From Variovorax terrae (GTDB lineage Bacteria > Pseudomonadota > Gammaproteobacteria > Burkholderiales > Burkholderiaceae_C), in NCBI RefSeq assembly GCF_022809125.1, contig NZ_JALGBI010000001.1, positions 2,852,001-2,916,000 on the forward strand: a stretch of 64,000 nt of DNA. Reading direction: 5' to 3'. The notes under the pieces are model-generated. The model had not been told where the DNA came from and did no database searches. It saw nothing but the letters and a program-made list of their open reading frames with translations. Of this stretch, positions 16,685-28,767 are shown one piece after another. The position numbers and the translations under genes were made by a program. Positions within the stretch are counted from its first letter, which is position 1. Each line of letters starts with the position of its first letter.

Positions 16685-18559
16685 TCAGCCCCCGCTCCAG
16701 GCCAGCGCCACGCGGTAGGTGACGAAGCTCGCGAGATAGGCCAGCGCAAACAGGTAGCCGGCCATGATGAGCGCGTAGCGCCAGGAATTGGTTTCGCGCT
16801 TGACCGTGGCCAGCGTGGAGATGCATTGCGGCGCGAACACATACCAGACCAGCAGCGACAGCGCGGTGGCCAGCGGCCAGCTGCCGCCGATCATCGGGCT
16901 CAGCTGCGCCGCCACGTCATCGCCCGTGGCCGACAGCGCGTACACCGTGCCCAAAGCGCCCACGGCCACCTCGCGCGCCGCCAGGCCGGGCACCAGTGCG
17001 ATGGAGATCTGCCAGTTGAAGCCGATCGGTGCGAACACCACCTCCAGCGCGCGCCCGATCATGCCGGCCAGGCTGTACTGGATGGCCGGGCCGGTGGCGC
17101 CTTCGGGCGGCGCGGGAAAGGTGGAGAGGAACCACAGCAGCACCATCAACGCCAGGATGATGGTGCCCACGCGCTTGAGGAAGATCATGGCGCGCTCGTA
17201 CAGGCCGAGCGCCAGGTTGCGCGGGTTGGGCCAGCGGTAGGTGGGCAGCTCCATCAGCAACGGCGTGGGGCCGGCGCCGCCGCGCCAGCGCTTGAACACC
17301 CAGGCCACGCCCATCGCGGACAGGATGCCCGCGAGGTAGAGCGCGAACAGCACCAGGCCCTGCAGGTTGAACACGCCGCCCACCGTGCGGGCCGGGATGA
17401 AGGCACCGATCAGCAGGGCATACACGGGCAGGCGCGCCGAGCAGGTCATCAGCGGCGCGATCATGATGGTGACCAGCCGGTCGCGCCAGTTGGTGATGGT
17501 GCGCGTGGCCATCACGCCGGGAATGGCGCAGGCGAAGCTCGACAGCAGCGGAATGAAGGAGCGGCCCGACAGGCCCACCGTGCCCATCACGCGGTCCAGC
17601 AGGAAGGCCGCGCGCGGCAGGTAGCCCGAATCCTCCAGCGCTAGGATGAACAGGAACAGGATCAGGATCTGCGGCAGGAACACCAGCACGCTGCCCGCGC
17701 CGGCGATGATGCCGTCCACCAGCAGGCTGCGCAGCAGGCCCTCGCCCATGTGGGCCTGCACCGCCTGCCCCAGCCAGTCCATGCCGCCCTTGATCGCGTC
17801 CATCGGCACCTCGGCCCAGCTGAACACGGCCTGGAACATCAGGAACAGCGTCACCGCCAGCACCGCCATGCCCCACAGCGGGTGCAGCACCACGCGGTCG
17901 ATGGCGTCGTCCACGTGCAGGTCCATCGCCGGCTCGTGCACTGCCAGCGCCAGGATGCGGCGCACCTCGGCCTGGGTGGCCAGCACGTCGTCGACGCCGG
18001 GTGCGCGCCAGGGCTGCAGCGCGGGAGGGCCCGGCGGCACATGGGCGTCCAGCGCCGCCAGCAGGCTGCGCGCGCCGTCGTGGCGCACCCCCACGGTCTC
18101 GATCACCGGCAGCCCGAGCTCGCGCGCCAGCACCGCGCGGTCGACGGCAATGCCCTGGCTGAGCGCCATGTCGCTCATGTTGAGCGCCATCACCATCGGC
18201 AGGCCGAGCTGGCGCGCCTCCAGCACCAGGCGCAGGTTGAGCCGGAGGTTGGTGGCATCGGTCACGCACACCAGCAGGTCGGGCAGCGGCTCGCCCGCGC
18301 GCTGGCCGGTGACCACGTCGCGCGTGATGGCTTCGTCGGCGCTGAGCGCATTCAGGCTGTAGGCGCCCGGCAGATCGAGCACCTGCACGCGGCGCCCGGC
18401 CGGCGTGCGCAGGCTGCCCTCCTTGCGCTCGACCGTCACGCCCGCGTAGTTGGCCACCTTCTGGCGGCTGCCCGTGAGCAGGTTGAACAGCGCCGTCTTG
18501 CCGCAGTTGGGGTTGCCGAGCAGGGCGATGCGCAGGGCCGGTGCCGATGCATTGTTCAT
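16685..18559 (-). CDS. feoB: Ferrous iron transport protein B
   Basis: A 624-residue Fe(II) transporter of the inner membrane. The cytosolic G domain is complete: G1 GNPNCGKT (residues 15-22), G3 DLPG near 63, G4 NMSD near 128. Two Gate-type membrane halves follow. It is shorter than E. coli FeoB (773 aa), mainly in loops. Start overlaps feoA as ATGA. A Fur box upstream of feoA indicates iron repression of the operon. Confidence 0.96.
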   Translation of the reverse strand: MNNASAPALRIALLGNPNCGKTALFNLLTGSRQKVANYAGVTVERKEGSLRTPAGRRVQVLDLPGAYSLNALSADEAITRDVVTGQRAGEPLPDLLVCVTDATNLRLNLRLVLEARQLGLPMVMALNMSDMALSQGIAVDRAVLARELGLPVIETVGVRHDGARSLLAALDAHVPPGPPALQPWRAPGVDDVLATQAEVRRILALAVHEPAMDLHVDDAIDRVVLHPLWGMAVLAVTLFLMFQAVFSWAEVPMDAIKGGMDWLGQAVQAHMGEGLLRSLLVDGIIAGAGSVLVFLPQILILFLFILALEDSGYLPRAAFLLDRVMGTVGLSGRSFIPLLSSFACAIPGVMATRTITNWRDRLVTIMIAPLMTCSARLPVYALLIGAFIPARTVGGVFNLQGLVLFALYLAGILSAMGVAWVFKRWRGGAGPTPLLMELPTYRWPNPRNLALGLYERAMIFLKRVGTIILALMVLLWFLSTFPAPPEGATGPAIQYSLAGMIGRALEVVFAPIGFNWQISIALVPGLAAREVAVGALGTVYALSATGDDVAAQLSPMIGGSWPLATALSLLVWYVFAPQCISTLATVKRETNSWRYALIMAGYLFALAYLASFVTYRVALAWSGG

Positions 18560-18849
18560 GCGGGCCGCCCTTCCGGCACCACGCGGATGAAGGCCGCCTC
18601 GTGGCGGCGCAGCGCAAAGGTGGTATGCCCCAGGCGCACCGCCACCGGCTCGCCGCCGGGGTAGCCATGCGCGATCACGCGCACGCGCTCGCCGGGCAGG
18701 AAGCCGATTTCCAGCAGCCGCAGCACGAGCTCGCGGTCATGCTCGGCGGCGGGCGCCTGCATGCCCACCACCGTGGCCACGGCGTGGCGCGCCAGCTGGT
18801 CCAGGCCCACCGAGGACGGGGCGCCGGGAACGGGAGGGGAAGCGGACAT
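18556..18849 (-). CDS. feoA: Ferrous iron transport protein A
   Basis: A 97-residue SH3-like FeoA. The core LLEIGFLPGERVRVIAHGYPGG and VRLGHTTFALRRHEA are typical; about 20 extra residues precede it. FeoA binds FeoB and is needed for Fe(II) uptake. Its stop overlaps the feoB start. First gene of the feo operon, 29 bp downstream of a Fur-type palindrome. Confidence 0.95.
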   Translation of the reverse strand: MSASPPVPGAPSSVGLDQLARHAVATVVGMQAPAAEHDRELVLRLLEIGFLPGERVRVIAHGYPGGEPVAVRLGHTTFALRRHEAAFIRVVPEGRPA

Positions 18850-18877
18850 GGGTTGCGAGGTTCGGCGATTTAGTAAT

Positions 18878-18890
18878 GAGAATTATTCTC
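18878..18890. promoter_or_regulatory. Fur box upstream of feoA
   Basis: Perfect dyad GAGAAT-T-ATTCTC within TAATGAGAATTATTCTCG, the 7-1-7 form of the Fur site. It sits in the only promoter space of feoA (transcribed leftwards). Confidence 0.8.
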
Positions 18891-18921
18891 GAAAAAGCCC
18901 CCTCCTGCCATGATGGGCATG

Positions 18922-18945
18922 AAAAAACCGGCTCGACGCCGGTTT
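18922..18945 (-). terminator. Intrinsic terminator of acnA
   Basis: Stem AAACCGGC / GCCGGTTT with a 5-nt loop, followed on the minus strand by six T. It lies 23 bp past the acnA stop. Confidence 0.85.
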
Positions 18946-18967
18946 CTTTACACGGGCTTGACCTGGG

Positions 18968-21790
<2,823 letters not shown>

Positions 21791-21847
21791 GGGGGACTCC
21801 TTGAATGGGTTCAACGAGGCCTATTCTGGCAGCGTCCCGCCAAATCT

Positions 21848-22252
21848 TCACCAGGCCGCGCGCGCAGCCCCTTTGCGCAGCCCGAAAAACTGCAGCTCGG
21901 CCAGCACCGCCACCGTGAGGGCCTGCACCACCACATACGCCTGGCCCAGCAGCGTCGGCGCCAGCCAGCCGCCGGCCAGCAGCCCCACACAGCCCGCGGC
22001 CCAGCCCAGGTTGCCGGCCACGATGGCCCAGACGGCCGCGCGCGGCACCGGCTTGCGCGTGGCCAGGTAGGCCACTGCGCCCGCATAGGCCAGCAGGAAC
22101 AGCCCGCTCCAGGCCAGCAAGGCCGCCGGCAGACCGAGCAATTGCGCCGCCGCGCCGGTGAACAGCACCTGCAGCAGGCCCGTGGCGAGGCAGGAAACGG
22201 CATCGGCCCACAGCACGTTGCGCAGGAAATGGGGGGAAGACAGCAGGGACAT
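21848..22252 (-). CDS. Small four-helix membrane protein, function unknown
   Basis: A 134-residue protein beginning MSLLSSPHFLRNVLWADAVS, with four hydrophobic helices and little between them. AAGGAG lies at good spacing before the ATG at 22252. I recall similar short membrane proteins in Burkholderiales but no function. It is divergent from an XRE/MmyB regulator across a strong palindrome, which suggests it is that regulator's target. Confidence 0.75.
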   Translation of the reverse strand: MSLLSSPHFLRNVLWADAVSCLATGLLQVLFTGAAAQLLGLPAALLAWSGLFLLAYAGAVAYLATRKPVPRAAVWAIVAGNLGWAAGCVGLLAGGWLAPTLLGQAYVVVQALTVAVLAELQFFGLRKGAARAAW

Positions 22253-22345
22253 GGAGAGCTCCTTGAACAAGGGGGAAGAAACACCGCCGCGGCACACAAC
22301 CGGGACAGCACCGCAGCCCATGATTCCCGCGCCCCGGCCGCCCGT

Positions 22346-22366
22346 CCATGACCTGCGAGGTCATGG
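22346..22366. promoter_or_regulatory. Palindromic operator candidate, CCATGACCT-GCG-AGGTCATGG
   Basis: Perfect 9-bp inverted repeat with a 3-nt spacer in the 146-bp gap between the divergent membrane protein and XRE genes. The size suits a dimeric HTH protein. It contains an upstream in-frame ATG (22348), one reason for starting the regulator at 22399. Confidence 0.6.
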
Positions 22367-22398
22367 GCAAGGGGCCGGAATGCCCCTACGATGCAGCC

Positions 22399-23232
22399 AT
22401 GATGGACCTTTCTTCCACCCCCTCGCGCACGCCGCGCGCCGCGGCGCAGCCCTTCGGCGAGCACCTGCGCCACTGGCGCCAGCACCGCCGCCTGAGCCAG
22501 CTGGCGCTGGCCGACGAGGCCGACATCTCGACGCGGCACCTGAGCTTCATGGAAACCGGCCGCTCCGTGCCCAGCCGCGAGATGGTGCTGCGCCTGACCG
22601 AGCGGCTGGACATCCCGCTGCGCGAGCGCAACACCCTGCTGGTGGCGGCCGGCTATGCGCCCATGTACCGCGAGCGGCCGCTGGACGACCCGGCGCTGGC
22701 CTCGGCCCGCCAGGCCGTGGAGCTGATCCTCAAGAGCCACGAACCCTTTCCGGCGCTGGCGCTGGACCGGCACTGGAACGTGGTGGCCGGCAATGCCGCC
22801 CTGCCCTACCTGCTGGCCGGCGCCGACCCCGAACTGCTGAAGCCGCCCGTGAACGTGCTGCGGCTGAGCCTGCATCCGCGCGGCCTGGTCGGGAAGATCG
22901 CCAACCTGGCTCAGTGGCGCAACCACCTGTTCGAGCGCCTGCGCCAGCAGATCGCCGCCACCGCCGACCCGGTGCTGGCCGATCTGCTGGAAGAGCTGCG
23001 CAGCTATCCCCTGCCCGAGGGCGCGGACGAGCTGCACCTGCAGGGCGAGCACCTGGGCGTGGCCATGCCCTTCCTGTTTCGCACCGAGCATGGCGTGCTG
23101 AGCTTCATCAGCACCACCACGATCTTCGGCACGCCGGTGGACGTGACGCTGCAGGAGCTGATGCTGGAGACCTTCTTCCCCGGCGACGCCTTCACCGGCG
23201 AGGTGCTGCGCCGGCTGCTGTCGCCCGCGTGA
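22399..23232 (+). CDS. XRE family regulator with MmyB-like ligand-binding domain
   Basis: A 277-residue regulator. The HTH (LRHWRQHRRLSQLALADEAD, then ISTRHLSFMETGRSVPSREM) is followed by the MmyB-type domain with the conserved FPALALDRHWNVVAGN. In studied members this PAS-like domain binds a fatty acid or similar ligand. It is divergent from a small membrane protein, and a molybdopterin oxidoreductase follows 54 bp downstream. Confidence 0.92.
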   Translation: MMDLSSTPSRTPRAAAQPFGEHLRHWRQHRRLSQLALADEADISTRHLSFMETGRSVPSREMVLRLTERLDIPLRERNTLLVAAGYAPMYRERPLDDPALASARQAVELILKSHEPFPALALDRHWNVVAGNAALPYLLAGADPELLKPPVNVLRLSLHPRGLVGKIANLAQWRNHLFERLRQQIAATADPVLADLLEELRSYPLPEGADELHLQGEHLGVAMPFLFRTEHGVLSFISTTTIFGTPVDVTLQELMLETFFPGDAFTGEVLRRLLSPA

Positions 23233-23286
23233 TCGCGCGGCCCCGGTATTTCGCTCAGCATGCAGAGCCCAGGAGACCTATACGCC

Positions 23287-25497
23287 ATGACCGACACCGT
23301 CCACCACCGCATCTGCCCCCTGTGCGAGGCCTGCTGCGGGCTCGAACTGAAGGTGCGCGACGGCCGGGTCGTGAGCATCCGCGGCCATGAGGCCGACGTC
23401 TTCAGCGCCGGCTACCTCTGCCCCAAGGGCGTGGCACTGAAGGACCTGCACGAAGACCCCGACCGGCTGCGCACGCCGCTGATCAAGCGCAACGGCGAGT
23501 TCGTCGAGGCGAGCTGGGACGAGGCCTTTGCCGAAATCGAGCGCCGCCTGCCGCCGATCCTGGCCGCGCACGGCCGCGACGCGGCGGCCATCAGCGTGGG
23601 CAATCCCTCGGCGCACAAGATCGGCCTGCTGCTGTACTTCTCGCGCCTGGCCAAGGCCCTGGGCTCGCGCAACGTATTCTCAGCCTCCACGCTGGACCAG
23701 ATGCCCAAGCAGCTGTCCAGCGGCCTGATGTTCGGCCACTGGCTCAGCATTGCCGTGCCCGACATCGCGCGCTGCGACTTCCTGCTGATGCTGGGCGCCA
23801 ACCCGCTGGCCAGCAACGGCAGCCTCTGGACCGTGCCCGACTTCAAGGGCAAGGCCCGGGCCATGCAGGCGCGCGGCGGCAAGCTGGTAGTGATCGACCC
23901 GCGCCGCACCGAGACGGCCGCGATGGCCGATGCGCACCACTTCATCCGCCCCGGCGGCGACGTCTTCCTGCTGCTGGGGCTGGTGCACACGCTGTTCGAC
24001 GAGCAGCTCGTGCGGCTCGGCCGCCTGGCGGAATTCACCAGCGGCGTGGCGCAGCTGCAGGCCGCCGTGCAGCCCTTCGCCGCCGAAGCCGTGGCGCTGC
24101 GCTGCGGCATCGAGGCCGCCACGCTGCGCGACCTGGCGCGCCAACTGGCGCGGGCGCCGCGCGCCGCGGTCTACGGCCGCCTGGGCACCTGCACGCAGGC
24201 CTACGGCACGCTGGCGAGCTGGCTGGTCGACGTGCTCAACGTGCTGACCGGCCACCTCGACGAGCCGGGCGGCGCCATGTTCCCCCGGGCCGCCGCGTTC
24301 GCGCACAACACGGCCGGCCCGCCGGGCCGCGGCCGCGGCATCGCGACCGGGCGCCACCACAGCCGCGTCAGCGGCGCACCCGAGGTGTTCGGCGAGCTGC
24401 CCATGACCTGCCTGGCCGAGGAGATCGAAACGCCAGGCCAGGGCCAGGTGCGCGCGCTGGTCACCATCGCCAGCAACCCGGTGCTGTCCTCGCCCAACGG
24501 CGCGCGGCTGGCCCGCGCGCTCGACCGCCTGGACTTCATGGTCAGCATGGACATCTACCTCAACGAGACCACGCGCCACGCCGACGTGATCCTGCCCGGC
24601 CTGTCGCCGCTGGAAGACATGCACTACGACATGGCGTTTCCGCAGCTCTCGTGGCGCAACCATGCGCGCTACAGCGCGCCGGTGTTCGAGGCGCCGGCAG
24701 GCCAGCTTCAGGAATGGGAAACCCTGCTCAAGCTCGCAGCCATCGTGCAGGGCAGAGGCGCGGCGGCAGATGCCCGGGAGATCGACGGCGAGAATTTCGC
24801 CGAGGATGCGAGGAAGCTGTTCGGCGAGCACGCGCCGGCCATGGTTGCCGCCACGCAGGGCCTGAGCGGGCCGGACCGTTGGCTCGAGCTCGCGCTGCGC
24901 ACCGGCCCCTACGGCGACCAGTTCGGCCGCAAGGCACAAGGCCTGACGCTGGCCCAGGTGAAGGCCGCGCCCGGCGGCATCGACCTGGGCGAACTGGGCC
25001 CGCGCATCCCCGAGCTGCTGCGCACGCCCTCGGGCAGGATCGAGCTCGCACCGCCCTCGCTGCTGCAGGACCTGCAGCGCGCCGCCGCCGACCTCGCGCA
25101 GCCGGTGCCCGACATGGTGATCGTCGGCCGGCGCGACGTGCGCTCCAACAACAGCTGGATGCACAACCTGCCGGTGCTCGCCAAGGGGCCGATGCGCTGC
25201 ACGGCACTGGTGAACCCCGCCGATGCGCGGCGCCTGGGCCTGGCCGACGGCGCCCCCGCGCGCATCAGCCGCCAAGGCCGCAGCATCGAGGCCCAGGTGC
25301 AGTTCAGCGACGAGATGATGCCCGGCGTGGTGAGCCTGCCGCACGGCTGGGGCCACAGCCTGCCCGGTACCCGCCTCTCGCTGGCGGCCGCGCGCCCCGG
25401 CGTGAACCTCAACGCCCTGCTCGACGAGGACTGGCGCGACCCGCTCTCGGGCAACGCCGTGCTCAGCGGCGTGCCGGTGCAGCTCGCGCCGGCCTGA
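23287..25497 (+). CDS. Molybdopterin-dependent oxidoreductase
   Basis: A 736-residue enzyme of the DMSO reductase superfamily. The N-terminal [4Fe-4S] site is CPLCEACCGLEL plus YLCPKG; domains for bis-MGD binding follow (GANPLASNG, VIDPRRTETA, SNPVLSSPN) and a C-terminal cap (RRDVRSNNSWMHNLP). Where formate dehydrogenases carry the Cys/Sec metal ligand, this protein reads SASTLDQMPK, so the ligand is not a clear Cys. No Fe-S or membrane subunit gene is adjacent, pointing to a soluble single-subunit oxidoreductase. AGGAG precedes the ATG at 23287; an alternative start is 23260. Confidence 0.85.
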   Translation: MTDTVHHRICPLCEACCGLELKVRDGRVVSIRGHEADVFSAGYLCPKGVALKDLHEDPDRLRTPLIKRNGEFVEASWDEAFAEIERRLPPILAAHGRDAAAISVGNPSAHKIGLLLYFSRLAKALGSRNVFSASTLDQMPKQLSSGLMFGHWLSIAVPDIARCDFLLMLGANPLASNGSLWTVPDFKGKARAMQARGGKLVVIDPRRTETAAMADAHHFIRPGGDVFLLLGLVHTLFDEQLVRLGRLAEFTSGVAQLQAAVQPFAAEAVALRCGIEAATLRDLARQLARAPRAAVYGRLGTCTQAYGTLASWLVDVLNVLTGHLDEPGGAMFPRAAAFAHNTAGPPGRGRGIATGRHHSRVSGAPEVFGELPMTCLAEEIETPGQGQVRALVTIASNPVLSSPNGARLARALDRLDFMVSMDIYLNETTRHADVILPGLSPLEDMHYDMAFPQLSWRNHARYSAPVFEAPAGQLQEWETLLKLAAIVQGRGAAADAREIDGENFAEDARKLFGEHAPAMVAATQGLSGPDRWLELALRTGPYGDQFGRKAQGLTLAQVKAAPGGIDLGELGPRIPELLRTPSGRIELAPPSLLQDLQRAAADLAQPVPDMVIVGRRDVRSNNSWMHNLPVLAKGPMRCTALVNPADARRLGLADGAPARISRQGRSIEAQVQFSDEMMPGVVSLPHGWGHSLPGTRLSLAAARPGVNLNALLDEDWRDPLSGNAVLSGVPVQLAPA

Positions 25498-25509
25498 TTG
25501 AGCTTCCAG

Positions 25510-25535
25510 AAAAAAAGCGGCCCGAAGGCCGCTTT
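25510..25535 (-). terminator. Intrinsic terminator of acnB
   Basis: Stem AAAGCGGCC / GGCCGCTTT with a CGAA loop and seven T on the minus strand, 21 bp past the acnB stop. It may also weakly stop the convergent molybdoenzyme transcript. Confidence 0.85.
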
Positions 25536-25556
25536 GCGCGAGATGGCTTACCGGGA

Positions 25557-28142
25557 TCAGACGGCCACGGCGTCTGCCACGTCCTTGAATTCCTCGATCT
25601 GGTCGAAGTTCATGTACTGGTAGATCTTGCCGCTGTTGGCATTGATCACGCCGATGTCGCTCAGGTACTCCTCGCGCGTCGGGATGCGGCCCAGCTTGGA
25701 GCAGATCGCGGCGAGCTCGGCCGAACCCAGGTACACGTTGGTGTTCTTGCCCAGGCGGTTGGGGAAGTTGCGGGTGCTGGTGGACATCACCGTCGCGCCT
25801 TCCTTGACCTGTGCCTGGTTGCCCATGCACAGCGAGCAGCCGGGCATTTCCATGCGGGCGCCGGCCGAGCCGAACACGCCGTAGTGGCCTTCCTCGGTGA
25901 GCTGCTGCGCATCCATCTTGGTGGGCGGCGCCATCCACAGCTTGACCGGAATGTCGCGCTTGCCTTCGAGCAGCTTGGAGGCTGCGCGGAAGTGGCCGAT
26001 GTTGGTCATGCAGGAGCCGATGAAGACTTCGTCGATCTTGCCGCCGGCCACGTCGGACAGCGTCTTGGCATCGTCCGGGTCGTTCGGGCAGCAGACGATG
26101 GGCTCGGTGATCTCGTTCAGGTCGATCTCGATCACGGCCGCGTACTCGGCGTCCTTGTCGGCCTCCAGCAATTGCGGATTGGCCAGCCAGGCTTCCATGG
26201 CCTTGATGCGGCGGCCGATGGTGCGCTTGTCGGCATAGCCCTGGGCGATCATGTTCTTCAGCAGCACGATGTTGCTGTTGATGTACTCGATGATCGGCTC
26301 CTTGTTGAGCTTGATCGTGCAGCCAGCGGCAGAGCGCTCGGCCGAAGCGTCGGACAGCTCGAAGGCCTGTTCGGCTTTCAGATCAGGCAGGCCTTCGATT
26401 TCCAGGATGCGGCCCGAGAAGATGTTCTTCTTGCCCTTCTTCTCGACGGTCAGCAGGCCGGCCTTGATGGCGTACAGCGGGATCGCGTGCACCAAGTCGC
26501 GCAACGTGACGCCGGGCTGCATGGTGCCCTTGAAGCGCACCAGCACCGATTCCGGCATGTCCAGCGGCATCACGCCGGTGGCGGCGGCGAAGGCCACCAG
26601 GCCCGAACCGGCGGGAAAGCTGATGCCGATCGGGAAGCGGGTGTGGCTGTCGCCGCCCGTGCCCACGGTGTCGGGCAGCAGCATGCGGTTGAGCCAGCTG
26701 TGGATGATGCCGTCGCCGGGCTTGAGCGAGATGCCGCCGCGGTTGCTGATGAACTCGGGCAGCTCGTGGTGCATCTTCACGTCCACCGGCTTCGGGTAGG
26801 CCGCGGTGTGGCAGAACGACTGCATCACGAGGTCGGCGCTGAAGCCCAGGCAAGCCAAGTCCTTGAGCTCGTCGCGCGTCATCGGACCGGTGGTGTCCTG
26901 CGAGCCGACCGAGGTCATCTTGGGTTCGCAGTAGGTGCCGGGCAGCACGCCCTGGCCTTCGGGCAGGCCGCAGGCGCGGCCGACCATCTTCTGCGCCAGC
27001 GTGAAGCCCTTGCCCGTGGCTTTGGGGTTCTGCGGCAGGCGGAACAGCGTGGACACCGGCAGGCCCAGCGCCTCGCGCGCCTTGGCCGTGAGGCCGCGGC
27101 CGACGATCAGCGGAATGCGGCCGCCGGCGCGCACTTCGTCGAACAGCACATCGCTCTTGACGGTGAACTCGGCGATCACCTTGCCGTCCTTCAGGGCCTT
27201 GCCTTCGTAGGGGCGCAGCTCGACGGTGTCGCCCATGTTCATCTGGCTCACGTCGAGCTCGATCGGCAGCGCGCCCGCGTCTTCCATGGTGTTGTAGAAG
27301 ATCGGGGCGATCTTGGCGCCCAGGCAGACGCCGCCGAAGCGCTTGTTCGGCACGAAGGGGATGTCTTCACCGGTGAACCACAGCACCGAGTTGGTGGCCG
27401 ACTTGCGGCTCGAGCCCGTGCCCACCACGTCGCCCACGTAGGCCACGAGGTTGCCCTTGGCGCGCAGGTCCTCGATGAACTTGATCGGGCCGCGCTTGCC
27501 GTCTTCCTCGGGCGTGATGCCGTCGCGCTTGTTCTTGAGCATGGCCAGCGCATGCAGCGGGATGTCGGGGCGGCTCCAGGCGTCGGGCGCGGGCGACAGG
27601 TCGTCGGTGTTGGTCTCGCCGGTGACCTTGAGCACGGTGAGCTGGATGCTCTGCGGCACTTCGGGGCGGCTGGTGAACCACTCGGCATCGGCCCAGCTCT
27701 GCAGCACGGCCTTGGCGTTGGCATTGCCCTTGTCGGCCTTGTCCTTGACGTCGTGGAACTGGTCGAACATCAGCAGGGTTTTCTTGAGGCCATCGGCGGC
27801 CACTGCGCCGACTTCGGCGTCGTCCAGCAGATCGACCATCGGGCTGATGTTGTAGCCGCCGAGCATGGTGCCCAGCAGTTCGGTGGCCTTGGCGCGGCTG
27901 ATCAGCGCGCACTTCTCGGTGCCATGCGCCACGGCGGCGAGGTAGGAAGCCTTGACCTTGGCCGCATCGTCCACGCCGGCGGGCACGCGGTGCGTGATCA
28001 TCTCCACCAGGGCTGCCTCTTCACCTGCGGGCGGGCTCTTCAGCAGTTCGATCAGCTCGCCGGTCTGCTTGGCCGACAGCGGCAGGGGCGGGATACCGAG
28101 CGCGGCGCGTTCAGCCACATGGTCACGGTAGGCTTTCAACAT
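25557..28142 (-). CDS. acnB: Aconitate hydratase B / 2-methylisocitrate dehydratase
   Basis: An 861-residue AcnB, close to the usual 865, the main TCA-cycle aconitase. It starts [13 protein letters not shown]; an AcnB HEAT-like domain comes first, then the swivel and the Fe-S domains with [12 protein letters not shown] and CSLCMGNQ ligands. GGAG precedes the ATG at 28142; the frame extends 7 codons upstream without a better site. Last gene of a leftward cluster with mdh, tam, a citE-like gene and a secreted protein. Confidence 0.96.
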   Translation of the reverse strand: MLKAYRDHVAERAALGIPPLPLSAKQTGELIELLKSPPAGEEAALVEMITHRVPAGVDDAAKVKASYLAAVAHGTEKCALISRAKATELLGTMLGGYNISPMVDLLDDAEVGAVAADGLKKTLLMFDQFHDVKDKADKGNANAKAVLQSWADAEWFTSRPEVPQSIQLTVLKVTGETNTDDLSPAPDAWSRPDIPLHALAMLKNKRDGITPEEDGKRGPIKFIEDLRAKGNLVAYVGDVVGTGSSRKSATNSVLWFTGEDIPFVPNKRFGGVCLGAKIAPIFYNTMEDAGALPIELDVSQMNMGDTVELRPYEGKALKDGKVIAEFTVKSDVLFDEVRAGGRIPLIVGRGLTAKAREALGLPVSTLFRLPQNPKATGKGFTLAQKMVGRACGLPEGQGVLPGTYCEPKMTSVGSQDTTGPMTRDELKDLACLGFSADLVMQSFCHTAAYPKPVDVKMHHELPEFISNRGGISLKPGDGIIHSWLNRMLLPDTVGTGGDSHTRFPIGISFPAGSGLVAFAAATGVMPLDMPESVLVRFKGTMQPGVTLRDLVHAIPLYAIKAGLLTVEKKGKKNIFSGRILEIEGLPDLKAEQAFELSDASAERSAAGCTIKLNKEPIIEYINSNIVLLKNMIAQGYADKRTIGRRIKAMEAWLANPQLLEADKDAEYAAVIEIDLNEITEPIVCCPNDPDDAKTLSDVAGGKIDEVFIGSCMTNIGHFRAASKLLEGKRDIPVKLWMAPPTKMDAQQLTEEGHYGVFGSAGARMEMPGCSLCMGNQAQVKEGATVMSTSTRNFPNRLGKNTNVYLGSAELAAICSKLGRIPTREEYLSDIGVINANSGKIYQYMNFDQIEEFKDVADAVAV

Positions 28143-28191
28143 CTTTTTTCTCCTGTCATTCAAAAATCGTGGGCAATCGGGGGGTGCGCGG

Positions 28192-28767
28192 TCACTGCGC
28201 GGCCGAGGCAGCCGGCGCGGCGGCCGCAGCCGCGGGCGCCGACGGCAGCGGCTCGAGCACGCTGGGCGCGGGGTTCTTCTTCAGGGCTTCGGCCACGACC
28301 ACCTGGGCCGGGCTCATGCACTCGTCTGCCAGCCGCTGGCCCAGCTTGTGGTTCATCAGCATGGACTTGTTGGCGATCTGCAGCCACACGGCGCCGGCCT
28401 GCGGGTCCTCCAGGCGGATGGCGCCGGTCTTGGTCTCGACCGGGAACATGCGATATTTGAGGTTCTTGGTCTGCACGTCGAAATACCCGGGCGACTTGGG
28501 GTCGGGCGTCAGCGTCACCGAGGCGCCCAGCTCGCAAGGCATGCGCCCCACGTAGACGCGCTCGGCGATCGCCAGTTCGGCCGGCGTCAGCGCGGCTTCG
28601 GCGGCCTGGATGCCGGCCGCCATGTTCTTGGCCGTGCTCTTGATCTCGACGCGGCTGGCGCTGGGCTTGGGCTTTTTCTTGGCCGGGGCCTTGGCGGGCG
28701 CGTCGGTCTGCGCCATGAGCAGGCTGGACACCAGCAGGGCCAGGGTGGCGGTGAGGATGCGTTTCAT
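28192..28767 (-). CDS. Secreted protein of unknown function between citE and acnB
   Basis: A 191-residue protein with a signal peptide ([20 protein letters not shown], cleavage near residue 20), a Lys/Pro/Ala linker, a compact domain with two Cys ([15 protein letters not shown]) that could pair in the periplasm, and an Ala/Pro-rich tail. No family was recognised. Its start overlaps the citE-like stop as ATGA and acnB follows 49 bp on, so it is embedded in the TCA operon. Confidence 0.8.
   Translation of the reverse strand: MKRILTATLALLVSSLLMAQTDAPAKAPAKKKPKPSASRVEIKSTAKNMAAGIQAAEAALTPAELAIAERVYVGRMPCELGASVTLTPDPKSPGYFDVQTKNLKYRMFPVETKTGAIRLEDPQAGAVWLQIANKSMLMNHKLGQRLADECMSPAQVVVAEALKKNPAPSVLEPLPSAPAAAAAAPAASAAQ

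Noticed and set aside
24651..28460. Plus-strand open frame of 1269 codons over the molybdoenzyme end and acnB
   Set aside because: Out of frame or antisense to two clear genes; Arg/Ala/Gly-rich, no motif; a product of high GC at third positions.
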